A stretch of DNA of 64,000 bases from Nannobrachium achirus (GCA_963921795.1 OY997653.1:3370499-3434498); one strand, 5' to 3'. Positions 34,642 to 47,817 are shown, numbered from the stretch's first letter. Numbers and translations are program-made. Notes: generated from the letters alone by a model not told the origin.

Positions 34642-35593
34642 CAGTGGCGTCAGTTCAGCAAAAGCTAGGGTATGGCAAAGATGGGAGTCCTCATGGAAAA
34701 GAGGCATTACATTTTGTATAACACGGTTCTGTCTGAAAAAAACGAGTTTTGTCAGTTTTGTACACAGGTTTCTACGGTTTCTTGGGCTGGATATGGCAGC
34801 CTGGAACGGTTGTTCAAGTGCAGCTAAACTTGGCATGTTTGTAAACGTGCCACAATTAACAATAATCATTTGCACCTGTGCAGCTGACTTGCAGAACCTG
34901 GGAATATAGGCTACCATTTTGTCAAGATGGGGAGAATACAAGTGTGGAGAATACAATTATAATACCTTGTTAACTCATTCGTAGTTTACGGCCGAGGAGC
35001 CCGAAGATTGTTCTATGTCTATCACTGCTGGCTTCTCCTACCTGTTAACGCGGGCGCTCATCCAGTTCCCATCGTGCTTGATCGGACACTGCTATGCATC
35101 GTGTGTTCGCGTATTCCATCAGCTTCTCAAATCCTTTTAAATTTTTTCAATTGATCAATAAGTTCTCCGTCTGTAAGCCGCAGTGTTTACACAGAAAGCT
35201 AACGGGCCAAAATAGAGGACGGACCATCCGCTTCCGGTTCACGGTCTCAATGTTAACTGGTCCGCTCAATAATGTGTCCGTGTAGAAACCGATCACGGAG
35301 CATTAGTTCCGGCCTATTTTAGTTCCGCTTCGATAAAAAATATTTTTTAATTAAAGCTTATTAAATCTTCGGGTTCCTCGGGCATGGCAGAGAAGGGGTA
35401 CAAAGGGGTATTTTTTTGGCAGAGGTTGAGTTAAAGTGACCATTTTGTTACATTTTGTATTTGTCGTCATTTTACTGTAATATAACAACATAATAACCAG
35501 AACAGATAGACAAAGAGAATAACTTTTATTTTTCCCCCCTGGACCCAGGGTATGGCAGCTGCATACCCCTGCCATACCCAATTGACGCCCCTG
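34642..35593. mobile_element. CAGTGGCGTCA hAT element with nested TTAA element
   Basis: Ends CAGTGGCGTCAGTT / AATTGACGCCCCTG and exact target duplication TGGTGGGT (34634-34641 and 35594-35601). A TTAA-bounded element (34970-35434, ends TTAACTCATTCG / TTGAGTTAA) is nested inside. Confidence 0.85.
34970..35434. mobile_element. TTAA-flanked nested element
   Basis: TTAA at both ends; inner partial inverted similarity (GGAGCCCGAAGATT / AATCTTCGGGTTCC). Distantly like 3908-4563. Confidence 0.6.
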
Positions 35594-35867
35594 TGGTGGG
35601 TGAGTGTGTGAGCGTGTAGCGACAGGGTGTGTGTGTGTTGGGTGAGTGTGTGTGTGTGAGTGTGTAGTGACAGGTGTGTTTGTGGTGGGTGTGTGTGTGT
35701 GCGTTAACACATGTGAGTCTGACAGGTATAGGTCTCTTCAGGACAATGATCTGTCCTGTCAGTCTTTCCATTCCATCTGTTCATACCAGTGGTTCCCAAA
35801 CTAGTTTCATGTGAAGGACTACACATATTTTGTTCCAAGGACCCCCATAAAATGTTTTCAAGGTTTT

Positions 35868-36118
35868 CAAGGATCTCCATGTATGTATGGGCATAAAAGG
35901 GATTGTATGTATGATGATGTCAGATGTCATAGATGTCATGGGACGTTCACATAACGAATAACTGAGTAAGCATGATTGGGCTCTCACAGCATATCTCCAT
36001 ATACAGTACATGGATCTCCTTATATGGGTACCAAGGGTCTCCATGTATGGGTAACTGGTCCGATATACATCACTGGCCAGATCGCCAAGACATGGCGCGA
36101 CCTCGAAGGGCGAGGTCG
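35868..36118. repeat. CCATATATGG-type repeat
   Basis: Sister of 26700-27060. Confidence 0.7.
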
Positions 36119-36263
36119 CTTGTCGCCCTGAGGCATCTTACTAATATTAAGTAGAACGTGTGTACATACTGTACTGTAGTACTCATTTCTAAACATCAAC
36201 AAAAGTTGCACTTTAACAGGGTGAATAAATGTGATTCTGGTATGCATGCACCGCTGAAGGATC

Positions 36264-36692
36264 TTAACTCATTGCATGCCAGGCCCGATAGTCCCGAGAT
36301 TATTTCAATGTCTTTCCCCGCCAGGCCCGATAATCCCGGGCCTGGCCAAAAATTCTTTTTTTCAAAAAAAAATGTTGACCCCAAAAAATGTAGTAGGCAT
36401 GATAGCAATCGCGAAATTGCATGTTTAACCCCCATAGCAACCCCATCTTTCAAACATGGCAGCCATCTTTGTTTACATTTTAGGAAAACATAATGGCTGC
36501 TATCTCATGAATGCCTGAACGGATTTCCATTCAGATTTTTTTGTTTGAAAGCTGTGAGCAATGTGGACACATGTGGTGCATTATCTAGGCATGGGTGTGC
36601 ATGATCCATGCACTATGAATTACATGGAAGTCTATGGAGACAGGGGCAGGGGAGAGTACGAAGGTATTGTTAAATGGCGGGGAATGTGTTAA
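36264..36692. mobile_element. TTAA-flanked element related to 3908-4563
   Basis: Shares GCGAAATTGCATGTTTAACC and CATGCACTATGAATTACATG with that copy. TTAA at both ends. Confidence 0.6.
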
Positions 36693-36823
36693 AGAACGTC
36701 TCGAGCCTCTACAGAATCCACCCCAAACAAATGCTTCAGACAGTGGAATTTTCCCTTTGGTGTTGGGGGCCCCCCCACCATGGAATGCTGCTCTAAAAGT
36801 TGGGGAATTTCATAAACATGCCA

Positions 36824-37023
36824 NNNNNNNNNNNNNNNNNNNNNNNNNNNNNNNNNNNNNNNNNNNNNNNNNNNNNNNNNNNNNNNNNNNNNNNNNNNNN
36901 NNNNNNNNNNNNNNNNNNNNNNNNNNNNNNNNNNNNNNNNNNNNNNNNNNNNNNNNNNNNNNNNNNNNNNNNNNNNNNNNNNNNNNNNNNNNNNNNNNNN
37001 NNNNNNNNNNNNNNNNNNNNNNN
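36824..37023. other. assembly gap, 200 N
   Basis: Exactly 200 unknown bases, so probably a gap of arbitrary size. Confidence 1.
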
Positions 37024-37255
37024 GCCATTTAGAAGCGCAGACCGTTTCATTTTGCCTGGTGAAATTGGTGACTTCAGTAAAGTAGGGCTTAGCGGAGAAC
37101 ACGTCCCAGAATAGGCTACGGTGGCAGGGAGAGGAAAACCGCACAGGAATGGATGTTAACGACACGGGCGGGAGGAGGGAGCGAGCGGCGTCGCGCTGCA
37201 CGGCCCAAGTTTTTACAGGACATTCTCTCTTTGTTCGGGGAGAGAGGAGCGCTAG

Positions 37256-37835
37256 CAGGGACGTGCTGGGCCCCTGATTCAGCCCGGGAAAAAGAGTTGG
37301 AGAGGCCCTCATAGCGTGCTACAGATAGAGATCCCTCTCTATAGCGCTGCTGCTGCTACTCAAAGATTTGCCATTTCAGATCATGACAAGTGACAAGCCA
37401 GTGGGCCAATTATATGAGTTATATTTCGTCGTTGTCGGGTGGAAACCTTGTATGTCCAAAACCGTTTGTTTTGTATTTATCATTTTAAAAATGATTTAAA
37501 CTAGTGAAAACAGCCGATCTACAAGCACACAACGCCTCGCACCCGCGAGGCGTTGTGTGCTTGTAGATCTGCTGTTTTCACTACTTTTGTGCGACGGCCT
37601 TGTATGATGAAGCAGGGCTTTGCTTTGCGAAAAAAATTATACATTTGAAACTTGGAGATACGAGGTTTCTGCCCGACAGTGACGATTTACTTTGTTGGCC
37701 GCCCAGCCCCCAAAATGGAAACAAAGGCCCGACATTTTATTTTTATTTTTTTCCTAATGGCCGGCCTGGACCGGCCGGGAATGAACCGGCCGTTCGGGAG
37801 TTGTCCCGCTTTTCCCAATGGCCGGCACGTCCCTG
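37256..37835 (-). mobile_element. CAGGGACGTGC-family hAT element with nested TA MITE and hairpin
   Basis: Exact target duplication AGCGCTAG (37248-37255 and 37836-37843). Same nested arrangement as 31661-32224, in the opposite orientation. Hairpin at 37502-37583. Confidence 0.9.
37502..37583. repeat. AGATCTACAAGC hairpin, ACGCCTCGC class
   Basis: Near-perfect stem TAGTGAAAACAGCCGATC with one G/T-type mismatch; apex CCTCGCACCCGCGAGG. Confidence 0.9.
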
Positions 37836-37843
37836 AGCGCTAG

Positions 37844-38359
37844 GATGGAACGCTCCAAAAACGTGTGCGGCGAGATTATGGGGTCCGGAGAGGAACGTTT
37901 GTCTCTTCATTCACCACATCCTGCTGACTGCCTTGGACTCAGTCAATGAAATGCTTCTGGAGCGCTCTGTTTGGCATCTATAGTCGCTGTGGTTGTAGGT
38001 GAAAACGTGCTGTGTGCGTGCGTAAGTGTGTGTGTGGAGAGAGCACACACACCCCAGCTACATTAGTTAATCAAAATGAACACATTGACACATTGTGAGC
38101 TTGTGGATCTGCTATTTTCAACAAATAGCCGATATACATAACATAAACACCGTAAGAAACACTATACAGTAGAGGCTGGTATATGTGGGTAGATATGGGT
38201 TATTACAAAGTATGTATTAGCATATGCATTGTGCATCCTATTATGGCGATACAGTGTACAGTAAATCTTGATTGTAGCATTTATTGGCATGCCAGTCTGA
38301 AAATGAAGTAGCAGCGACCTGTTATGGTATGGTATTCTGTTTTTAGTGTTGTGGCAGTG
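37844..38359. other. no gene recognised
   Basis: Only a damaged, inside-out pair of hairpin arms at about 38094-38140. Confidence 0.5.
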
Positions 38360-38553
38360 TCAAAATGTTTTTTTCTTGCAAAACACATTTTTGGACACTG
38401 CTCCTACAGATTTTGGCCTAAAATCACGCAAAGCGGCACACTGTATCTCTAAAGTCATGTCATCAACATGGATCTGTCCCATTTCCCATATTCCCTCCTG
38501 ATTGGCTACCATTGCCTTCTAAAGTTTGTGCATGCGACCTGACGGTCGCTTAT

Positions 38554-38922
38554 TAGGGCTGTCACAATTATTACATAATCGTCTAATCGTGATTATTTGA
38601 CATTATCGCAATTATTTTGTCATAATCGTCATAATCGTGAATGTTGAAAAATGTCCGAAATAGTGGAAATAGCAGATCTACAAGCTCACAACGCGTCGCA
38701 TCGCGACGCGTTGTGAGCTTGTAGATCGGCTATTTCCACTATCAAAGACATTTTTTAAGTAGTAAGTTGTCAAATATGTCAGTAATTTCTTTGTATATCT
38801 ACCATGTACAACTTCAAAGCCTAAAAGCCAAACAGAAATGTAATTATCAATTAAATTGTTAATCGCCAATTATTTGAGTGACAATTAATCGTCATGTAAA
38901 ATGTCATATCGTGACAGCCCTA
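38554..38922 (+). mobile_element. TAGGGCTGTCAC-family hAT MITE, intact
   Basis: TIR TAGGGCTGTCAC / GTGACAGCCCTA, 369 bp, exact target duplication TCGCTTAT (38546-38553 and 38923-38930). The hairpin 38661-38741 occupies the centre. The best reference copy of the family. Confidence 0.95.
38661..38741. repeat. AGATCTACAAGC hairpin, ACGCGTCGC class, near-perfect
   Basis: A stem of about 39 bp starting TAGTGGAAATAGC with one mismatch; 3-nt loop ATC. Confidence 0.95.
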
Positions 38923-39201
38923 TCGCTTATCTCCCGATTAGGGAGTCTTACTGGTGAAGAAGACATTCAGAAAGAAAAAAACATTTGAGTTATTTATGGA
39001 TTTGACTCAAATCCTGCACTGGGAGGATGTGTCGTCCACGATGTCGTATGGATGAGATAAAAACACAGCGAGCGACGGGAATGCAGCTGCTTCCACAAGC
39101 TGGATCTTGTGACGCCGTAATCCAATTAACCATTAAGCTTACATCCTTGTGCTTAACACAGGTCCACTTACTGTCTCTCCTGACCCAGACATGCATGCAC
39201 A

Positions 39202-39247
<46 letters not shown>
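39202..39247. repeat. (AC)n microsatellite
   Basis: About 45 bp of AC. Confidence 0.95.
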
Positions 39248-39254
<7 letters not shown>

Positions 39255-39373
39255 GCAGCTCTCGTTGGGTTTCTGGGTTACGGAGACCCCTAAAAGGGGG
39301 GCGTGTGACGCGTCCTAAATTGACATTGACCGTCAGTCTTTCAGACTGTAATCTCATGACACACCTCCCCCTG

Positions 39374-39800
39374 CAGGCACGTGCACACATAGACATCAAA
39401 GGGGGCTTGAGCCCCTGCCCTTTTATCCGTCTGTAAAAATTGTCCTCTCCAGTTTTTACTGTAGTGAAAGAAATGCTAATGCCCTCTTTCCATGCTATAT
39501 CTGAAGGCAGCATTCAAGAGAATTGCCTTGTCCAAACTCTCCTGAACTTGAATGCAGCATCCTATGTTGAACGAATTGCATTCTTTGTGTAGAAATCCAT
39601 GCCATTATGTCACATATTGGCTTGATTATGCTTAGTTCAGTGTGGCATCAAGCATTGAAAATAGCAGACCTCCAAGCTCACAACACGTCGCAGTGCGACG
39701 CGTTGTGAGCTTGGAGGTCTGCTATTTTCGATGTTTTCACCAAAAGTGCCCTTTTAGAAATTTCAGCCCCTGCCTCTCTAACATTCTCTGCACGTCCATG
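39374..39800 (+). mobile_element. CAGGCACGTGC-family hAT MITE
   Basis: Target duplication TCCCCCTG/TCCCCCAG (7 of 8). Hairpin 39654-39733 has its own variant core AGACCTCCAAGC. Confidence 0.85.
39654..39733. repeat. hairpin, AGACCTCCAAGC variant
   Basis: Both arms carry the same two changes (GACCTCC / GGAGGTC), so pairing is preserved. Outer arms CATTGAAAATAG / CTATTTTCGATG. Confidence 0.9.
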
Positions 39801-40242
39801 TCCCCCAGCGGTACACCCACTGCTGTATTCCCCCGCCCCCCCCCCCCCCCCCCCCCCTCGCCCCCAGGTTATGACCTCTAGGTAAGCAGGAACTCGTCCT
39901 TCCCAGTCTAGTGTGGAAGAGGCCAGCGGGTCACGAGTCACACTGGTCTTGAATGTTTTGCACGAATCTTTAGACGTGGGAACGTCATATACGTAAGGCG
40001 ATAAACCTCTAGGAAAGCAAGGAACATCTTAAAGTTTCAGTTTTCATGTAGGTGACAAGGTGGGGGCCTTCCTCCAATCATGATCAAGTGGCAACTTGAC
40101 CATGATTGGAGGAACAGAAACTGAAACTGCTTCTTTGGTCCAAACATGAACCAGTGCTATCAGAACACAGACCCATTCTGTTATTATTTGAATTAAATTA
40201 AATCACTTACCTACCTTTAAAGGGAGAGGTCCTCCAATGACC

Positions 40243-41520
40243 GTTTACAGTTTAGACATTTAGCAGACGCTTTTAATCCAAAGCGACTTACAATAAGCAG
40301 GTAATACATATTTTACTATAATAAGCACAATCTAAAAACAATAACATGGGTAGACCAAAAACCAAAAACCTAAAATAAATACTATCTAGCTTCATGTATG
40401 GTCATTGATTGTCATTGAGGGAAGGGGAGTGTTACAGTAGTGCTATGGGTTTAGGTGGAGTCTGAAGAGGTGAGTCTTCAGTCCACGGTGGAAGCTAGGG
40501 AGTAGTGATGCGCGGCTCAGGTTTTTTTCATAACCCGCACGGCCCACAGCCCGCACGGAACGTAACCCGCCCGCCCGCGCCGCAGAACAATATACAAATC
40601 AACGAATCCGCCCGCCCCGCAACCCGCAAATCATCGTTTCAAATCGTATCCGTTGACTGGCTGGTTATATAACTTAACCGACACAAAGTATTTATAAACG
40701 GACTTGTGTGGATGACATCATGACAGAGACATAAGTGAAATCCTGATCAGCGACACACGCTGAATTGTTTGTGCATTCTTCTGCTGTGATCACGTTGTGT
40801 CAAATGTTGGCAAAATGTGGTTCGCGGCCCCAACAGGAGCGGAATTGGGACGGTCCTCGCACCAAGGAGCGGAGGAGAAACCTCGCTCCTCTCTGGCGCA
40901 TTTTAAAACTCGCTCGCTCGTGCTCGTATTCAAAACGTTGTATTCTTATTCTTATAGGCCTACTCTTATTAAGAATAAAAGGCAAATAAGAACAGATGAT
41001 TATAATTATTTATTTTTTGCACATGAGAGTGGTGATAACCCGCCCACCCTCTGCCCGCCAATTGAGTCTGAAACCTTGACCCACCCACCCGCATGCAGGC
41101 GGGTTGGCGGGCGGGTGGGGGCACCGGGTCGGCCCACGCATCACTACTAGGGAGTGAGTCTGTAGTTCTAAGTTCGAACAGGGAGTTTATTCCACAGTTT
41201 GGGGGCCAGGAGGGCAAACTCTCTAGGACGAGTGGATTTTTGTCCTGGGGTTCTGTCAGCATCCCTGTGTTGGCTGATCTGAGTGAACGGGTGAGGTTGT
41301 AGGGGTTGATCAGGCTTTGGAGGTATGGAGGAGCCGTACCTTTGGCCTGCTTTGAAGGTCAGCATCAGTGTTTTGTATTCAGTGCAAGCCGCAACCGGTC
41401 AGTGGAGGGAGCGGAGAAGGGGGGAGACGTGAGAACTTTGGCTGGTTGAAGACCAGTCGTGCCGCGGCATTTTGGATCACTAGGTTTAAGGAGAGGTTTA
41501 AGTGCACAATGAGACACATG
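40243..41520 (+). repeat. CATTTAGCAGACGC-type teleost repeat, split by a hAT MITE
   Basis: Long copy with the single GAAGCTAGGGAG...TGAGTCTGTAGTTCTAAG segment that became the minisatellite at 13959. Interrupted at 40503-41146. Confidence 0.75.
40503..41146. mobile_element. hAT element, TIR TAGTGATGCG
   Basis: 644 bp, ends TAGTGATGCG / CGCATCACTA, exact target duplication CTAGGGAG (40495-40502 and 41147-41154). CCCGCC-rich termini. No transposase frame. Confidence 0.95.
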
Positions 41521-41626
41521 TTCTCATTCCCGAGGTAATTAGAGCAGTTTTCCTAATGGGGGAATCGGAGAGAAGAATGGGCTACGTCTTCGCTGTGGTT
41601 TTTAACCCATTTAGACTGCTTTAACT

Positions 41627-41682
41627 ATTAAAAAATAGCAGATATACAAGCTTGTGAGCTTGTATATCTGCTATTTTTTTTA
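41627..41682. repeat. AGATCTACAAGC hairpin, minimal apex
   Basis: ATTAAAAAATAGCAGATATACAAGCT pairs with its complement around TGTG. Confidence 0.85.
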
Positions 41683-41921
41683 ATCGTCAAAGTTCGAATT
41701 TTTGACCCGATTCTATAACTATCTTTTTTAACTATGTTTCTATGTCAGTGGTGCTCAAACTTTTTCACGTGAAGGACCCCCAACATGATGTGTATTTGTC
41801 CACGGACCCCCATCTCAAATTAGTTCTAGGGACCCCCCCAGAAGCAAGATTTGCGTTACAAACGTTCCCTTTAAAAATACATATATTCAAAGATTTGCAC
41901 ACATTTTCACAACTTTTTTTT

Positions 41922-41975
41922 CAAAAATAGCAGAACTACAAGCTTGCAGAGAGCTTGTATATCTGCTATTTTTCA
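41922..41975. repeat. AGATCTACAAGC hairpin, minimal apex
   Basis: CAAAAATAGCAGAACTACAAGCT to its complement around TGCAGAG. Confidence 0.8.
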
Positions 41976-42319
41976 CTGGTTAAAGCATTCAATAATTCTA
42001 GGCCTAAATGGATTAAAAGTTCTTCAAACTCCTCTCTCTCTGTGTGTGGGTGGTGGGGGTGGCAGCTGTGGGCCTGTTACGAGGCCCGGTGCCCTGGAAA
42101 GAATTAGTTCCAAATCCCCAATCCAAGGCGCTAATGAGAAGCACGCCCAGGGGTTCGTCCATGATGGATGACAGGAGAGGGAACTGAGATGTCTGTTTCT
42201 CACAGGGTTTCCCGCCCCGCCGCGACCTCAGATGCCTCTCGGTGCGATCTGCAAAAGGCAAGGCTCCCTCTACATTCCTCAAGAAGACGCACTTACACAC
42301 GCACGCGCACGCACACACA

Positions 42320-42898
42320 CATTTCAATCATTTATTTATGTCCACATAAGGGATACAGTACAAGGACACAAATATTACAAGGTGCTGTAAATAATACAGT
42401 CAGAAAATCCTGGACAAATATCCAATCACCACACAGCGTTCAAGGGTACAAGTAACAACGCCTTCGCCATAATATGGCAGTAGTCGCCAAATATTATTTG
42501 TCGCCAAATATTATTTGGCGACTACCGATAGTAGAAGAGATTGCACAGAACTGTGCAAGCCGTTTAGCTGATTTTTTTGGCATCCCAAGTTGTTGGAAGC
42601 CTCTTACAACCAACCTATGTACGTGTCCAAGGCTGCCAAAGATGAACACAAATAGATTGCACCTATAGCCTAGCTCTGTGATGGTTCGTAGGAGCGGCTG
42701 GTATTTAATGACTTTGGTCATAAAGGCTTCCTCTAAGCTAGAATCAAAGGTACAGGCCACTTCAAGAATGGAAACTGATTTGTCTCCTTCATTGACAACA
42801 ACAACATCTGGTGTATTAGCAGAGAGATGTGCAAAGATTTCTGGATTTTCAGTACAGAGATGAAGCATGGTGGGTTTGACACAGGAATGTTTGTACAT

Positions 42899-42900
<2 letters not shown>
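42320..42900 (-). mobile_element. 5'-truncated non-LTR retrotransposon with endonuclease-like C-terminus
   Basis: The minus strand (42494-42898) is open for 134 codons. Residues 30-60 show PDVVVVNEGDKS then SILEVACTFD, and further KVIKYQPLL. This is the PD...(E)xA...K pattern of the restriction-enzyme-like endonuclease found at the C-terminus of R2-like LINEs, or of a related host-derived fold. CA-rich DNA lies on both sides, so insertion into a CA array is likely. The upstream reverse transcriptase is missing. Confidence 0.6.
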
Positions 42901-42906
<6 letters not shown>

Positions 42907-42983
<77 letters not shown>

Positions 42984-42994
42984 CACACACACGC
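42907..42994. repeat. (AC)n microsatellite
   Basis: AC array with an AAAC interruption. Confidence 0.95.
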
Positions 42995-42995
42995 A

Positions 42996-43432
<437 letters not shown>

Positions 43433-44274
43433 TAAACTGCACGTTTTCTATGTCGGTGCATGCACGTTATAGCTCGGGCCAAAACGAGCCAGATTATATG
43501 TCAATGTAAGAGTAATTTGCCCAGAGCCTGACACAGTATAAACAGTACTTACTAAGCCATACAATGCACTTCCAACAGGACTTCATAACTCTACCTGCGT
43601 GCTGCGCCAAGTGAGCAAAGCTTTGGCGAAGGCACAGTGAATCATGTGTTCTCGTGTGAGTTTTCATTTGTCACTGGTTTCATCGGTTTGTTATGTTTAA
43701 GAGGAGCTCCTTTCAACACTTTGACTTCTTGCGATTTTGATCGCTTCCCATTTATTTTTACTCTCTCTTTTTTTTCTCCCATATGTGCAGGGGCGGCCCA
43801 AAGGGGGGGACTGAGTTACTAGGGCCCAAGGTGGAGGGGCATTCATTATTTTATACATTAGCTATTGAAAAATAGCAGATATACAAGCTCACAACGCGGC
43901 ACTTTGAAAAGTCGTGAAAACATGTGCAAATCTTTGAATATATGTGTTTTTTAAGCGTGACTCAAATTTTGCTTCTGGGGTGGGGGGGGGGGGGGGGTCT
44001 GTTATAGAATTCTTTAGACATACTATACTAATAATAAGAGCTCTGAGCGACACACACAGGGCTCCAGGGTGCGAGCTATTAAGTCGCATATGCGAGTTAA
44101 TTTCATAAAGTGCGAGTTAAAATTCAACCAGGTCGCACGAGCGCGACTTGAAGGAGGATGAAAAAATCCCCGAACGAGGATCTCTTCTCTCTCTCTCTCG
44201 CTCCCTAGCTCTCTCTCCCTGCTCCAGTCCTTGCCCCTCCCCTCCCCTCCCCTCCCTTCTCTCTCCGTCTCTCA

Positions 44275-44312
<38 letters not shown>

Positions 44313-44720
44313 GGGTGAGGAGAGATGGGAGAGATGCACACACGGACACAAGCTAGCGTCGCATGGGCTCCTCACTTCTCACGTGGAGTCACACAGACAG
44401 ACTCTCTTGCTCACTATGGATAGATCTCAGTCATTCTCACATACCTTTCTTTGTATAACCCTGCTTTTTCTGTCATCTCGAACTGGATAATTTATATGGG
44501 GCTGTGGGTTTTTTGCTATTAGATTAGCTTGCTTTGATTAGCAATCGCTCGTGATTGTTTTCAACCGTAGGTTACATTAAACCTACTGTTACTGTGCGCA
44601 TTGGGGTTGAAAACCGCTGTGGCTCATTAAATTCCTCAGTGCCCAAAATGCGCATTTTCACTTCAAAGACAATTAGCTGAAATTAACGGCACCTGTAAAC
44701 TTCTGTCTTTAGCGTAGCGT

Positions 44721-44858
<138 letters not shown>

Positions 44859-45219
44859 CGTGCGTGCGTGTGTTGGCGTTTGTGCATGCCCAAGTGAACG
44901 TTTTCTGTTGATACTGTATCAAGATAGCTACTTCCCAGTATCTCCTCTTGAAACTGACTTCTACTTAATTCACTCCAAAACCATAAGGACATTTTTATTT
45001 TTCTATCCTGAATGGCAGCAGGCCTATTATGGCATATACTGTAGTCTAAGTAGTGCAATCATGCAGCTGAAAGTCAAAGTTCTAGGTATTATATTGCCTT
45101 TGTTAGCCTAGACCAGTAAGACTCCCTAATCGGGAGATAAGCGACCGTTGGTCGCTTATCTCCACAAATATCACAACCTCCACCTCTCACGTCATACGGG
45201 TAGCCATAGTTACACCTGG

Positions 45220-45735
45220 AATGTTGAATCTCCATATATGGAGATAACCTACGCATCACACAAAGTCTGACCTCACCAGCCCATACTTGGGCATGGACGA
45301 CTTATATCTCCATATACGGAGATGGCCATATATGGAGATACGATGACATCACAGAGTCCACAGCTGATGATGTGGCGTGATGTCATACAATACACAAACA
45401 AGCCCTATATAAAGGGGCAATTCTCACCAGGGAAGAGAGCATTGCCTGGAATGCTGAATCTCCATATATGGATGGAGATAACCTACGCATCACACAAAGT
45501 CTGACCTCACCAGCCCATACTTGGGCATGGACGACTTATATCTCCATATACGGAGATGGCCATATATGGAGATACGATGACATCACAGAGTCCACAGCTG
45601 ATGATGTGGCGTGATGTCATACAATAAACAAACAAGCCCTATATACTGATGCGATACGATGACATCACAGAGTCCACAGCTGATGATGTGGCGTGATGTC
45701 ATACAATAAACAAACAAGCCCTATATACTGATGCG
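45220..45735. repeat. tandem duplication with CTCCATATATGGAG palindromes
   Basis: A unit of roughly 230 bp beginning GAATCTCCATATATGGAGAT is present twice (from about 45223 and 45453). A partial third copy of its right part (CGATGACATCACAGAGTCC) is at 45655. Confidence 0.85.
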
Positions 45736-45839
45736 GAGATATGAGCAGGGCAAAGGTGTGACGTGTGACCGACCGACCGACGGACGGACGGCCGGTGGAG
45801 GTTTTCATAGTAAACTGCTCCCTGACGGTCGCAATAATT

Positions 45840-45866
45840 GTTTTTTTTTTTTTTTTTTTTTTTTTA
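45840..45866. repeat. poly-T tract
   Basis: About 26 T, perhaps the tail of a minus-strand retroposon. Confidence 0.8.
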
Positions 45867-46019
45867 CTTATGAGCATCATCAACATTATATTGAATATCG
45901 AAGGCTTTCCTAATATCACAGCCTTAATGCTGACCTATTTTGTCAGCTACTGCTGCTCATGCAGAGAAACCTGAAGTTCAGATTAAATTAACACAACCAT
46001 CATCAGCATGATAAGGCTT

Positions 46020-46210
46020 TTGATTGATTGATTGATTGATTGATTATTTTATAAGACAAATATGGAGAACAGTACAAGTATAGCCAATAGGCTACAATAG
46101 AAATGTAGTACAGTACAAGTACTGTTAAACACCCTGCCTAAAAGGAACAACCCAAATAAGTCCTTTTACTGTCTTTTTTACGTTGGAAGGTATTAAGGCT
46201 ATATATTAAT
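46020..46210 (-). mobile_element. possible LINE 3' end with (TGAT)n tail
   Basis: Begins with six GATT units, the type of short tandem tail left by some LINEs. No coding sequence. Confidence 0.35.
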
Positions 46211-46597
46211 ACCACGCTATAAAAAGAAAAAGGTGGTGCTACCTAATTTCAGGTGGTGCTACCTAATGAAAAGGTAGGTGGCACCAGTGCTACCTGTGAA
46301 AAAGTTAGTCTGGAGCCCTGGACACACATGTGTGCCGCTCAGAGCTCTTGATTATATTGTAATAAAATATTGTTCTCATTGCACTCCACTCTCTGGAAAT
46401 TCAACTTATTCATATTATTATTAGTATAGTATGTCTAAAGAATTCTATAACAGGTCCCTGGAACTAAATATTTTGAGATGGGGGTCCGTGACCAAATGCA
46501 TATCATTTTGGGGGTCCTTAACACGAAAAGGTTTGAGCACCACACTGACATAGAAACAAAGGTTTTTCAAAATATTAAAGACTTTTCACGATTTAAA

Positions 46598-46650
46598 AAA
46601 AAATAGCAGATCTACAAGCTTGCAGCGTGAGCATGTAGACCGGCTATTTT
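46598..46650. repeat. AGATCTACAAGC hairpin, decayed
   Basis: AAAAAATAGCAGATCTACAAGC, right arm GCATGTAGACCGGCTATTTT. Confidence 0.7.
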
Positions 46651-47288
46651 CACAATATTTATCTGCGGAACCGAGTCGTCACATTAAATGTAATGCCTAC
46701 AATTCCAAGTGCTTGTCAGGGTGGGGGTCCCCAGTTCAAATATGTTTATTTTGGTGGTCACTGGCTAAAAAGGTTTGAGAACCCCTGGTATAGAGCATTA
46801 ACAAATTCATCCACCAGGGGCATTGACAACTCATTCTTATGACTTCCTATCTAGCCAAGCTTTATAAACTATATATTTTTTCAAGAGGAAACAATAAAAT
46901 AAAATAAAATAAAAATAAGCGAATATTCGACTGTGAGCTTGTATATCTGCCATTTTTCAATAGCTAAAGTGCCCAGGGCCCAGAATTTGGTGCGACACCC
47001 CTGCATATGTGTGTGTCTCTCTCCCTCTTTCTCTTTCTGACGTTCTGGGGTTTTCTCATTCTCTCTCCTCTCCTCCTCCTGAGGTGATGGCAGGCACAGC
47101 GTCTCTGTGTCTCGGAACAGGCGTCGCGTGCCGTGGAAGAAAAGGCCAGTGTGGTACAGCCTGGGCCTGGATTTGGAGAGGTGACTGAAAGGGGAGCACA
47201 GATCCAATGGGTTAAAGGCAGCCTTGAAAGGCTCCCATTGTGCCCCACACGTCTCTCTCTGCGCACTGTAGGAGATGGCTGGAACTTG

Positions 47289-47645
47289 GGATGTCCTGAT
47301 CACGTTTTTGTTTGCTCCCGATCCCGAACACATATTTTTTCTGCCCATTCGATCCCGATCCTTCCTGATCCGATCTTTCGGCAATGCATTAAGGAAAAAT
47401 AAAAAATACTTTCATGTTGTCCCTTAAGGTTTTTATTTTATTTTATTTAAATAACAGTATCCATTCTATCCAGTCTTCTTTTTTCACTTAGTGCAGAATT
47501 GTATCAAAACAAATAAATAAAAATAAAGCTCATCAGCTTAAATCGTTTTAAATATATAAAGACAAGGTGTTTCCCGATCTTTTTCTCCCGATTCCGATCT
47601 TTTGAAATCGGCCCGATCTCCCCGATTTCCGATCTCCCGGCGATC
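47289..47645. mobile_element. GGGATGTCCTGATC hAT-like element
   Basis: The left text GGGATGTCCTGATCACG and the right CCGATTTCCGATCTCCCGG have repeated GATCCCGAT motifs. Boundaries are uncertain. Confidence 0.4.
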
Positions 47646-47701
47646 TCTCCTCTCCTCTCTCTCTCTCTCCCTCTCTCTCCCTCTCTCTCTCTCTCTCTCT
47701 C

Positions 47702-47752
<51 letters not shown>

Positions 47753-47755
47753 CTC
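47645..47755. repeat. (CT)n microsatellite
   Basis: CT-rich tract, which creates an Arg-Glu repeat frame on the minus strand. Confidence 0.95.
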
Positions 47756-47817
47756 TCTCTTTATAATATGATGACACTTTATGAGGCTGTGAAGACCCAT
47801 TTTTATTCAACTGACTA

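Larger units (their letters stand above)
38360..38968 (-). mobile_element. CAGTAAGACTCCC-family element split by a hAT MITE
   Basis: The right end GATTAGGGAGTCTTACTG and the left text (AAAACACATTTTTGGACACTG) match the copy at 47818-48240. Interrupted at 38554-38922. Confidence 0.65.
41602..42016. mobile_element. TTAACCCATTTAG-family MITE with two hairpins
   Basis: TTAA at both ends; hairpins 41627-41682 and 41922-41975 are both short-apex forms. Confidence 0.8.

Noticed and set aside
36634-37312. Open frames across the run of N
   Set aside because: They exist only because unknown bases cannot contain stops.
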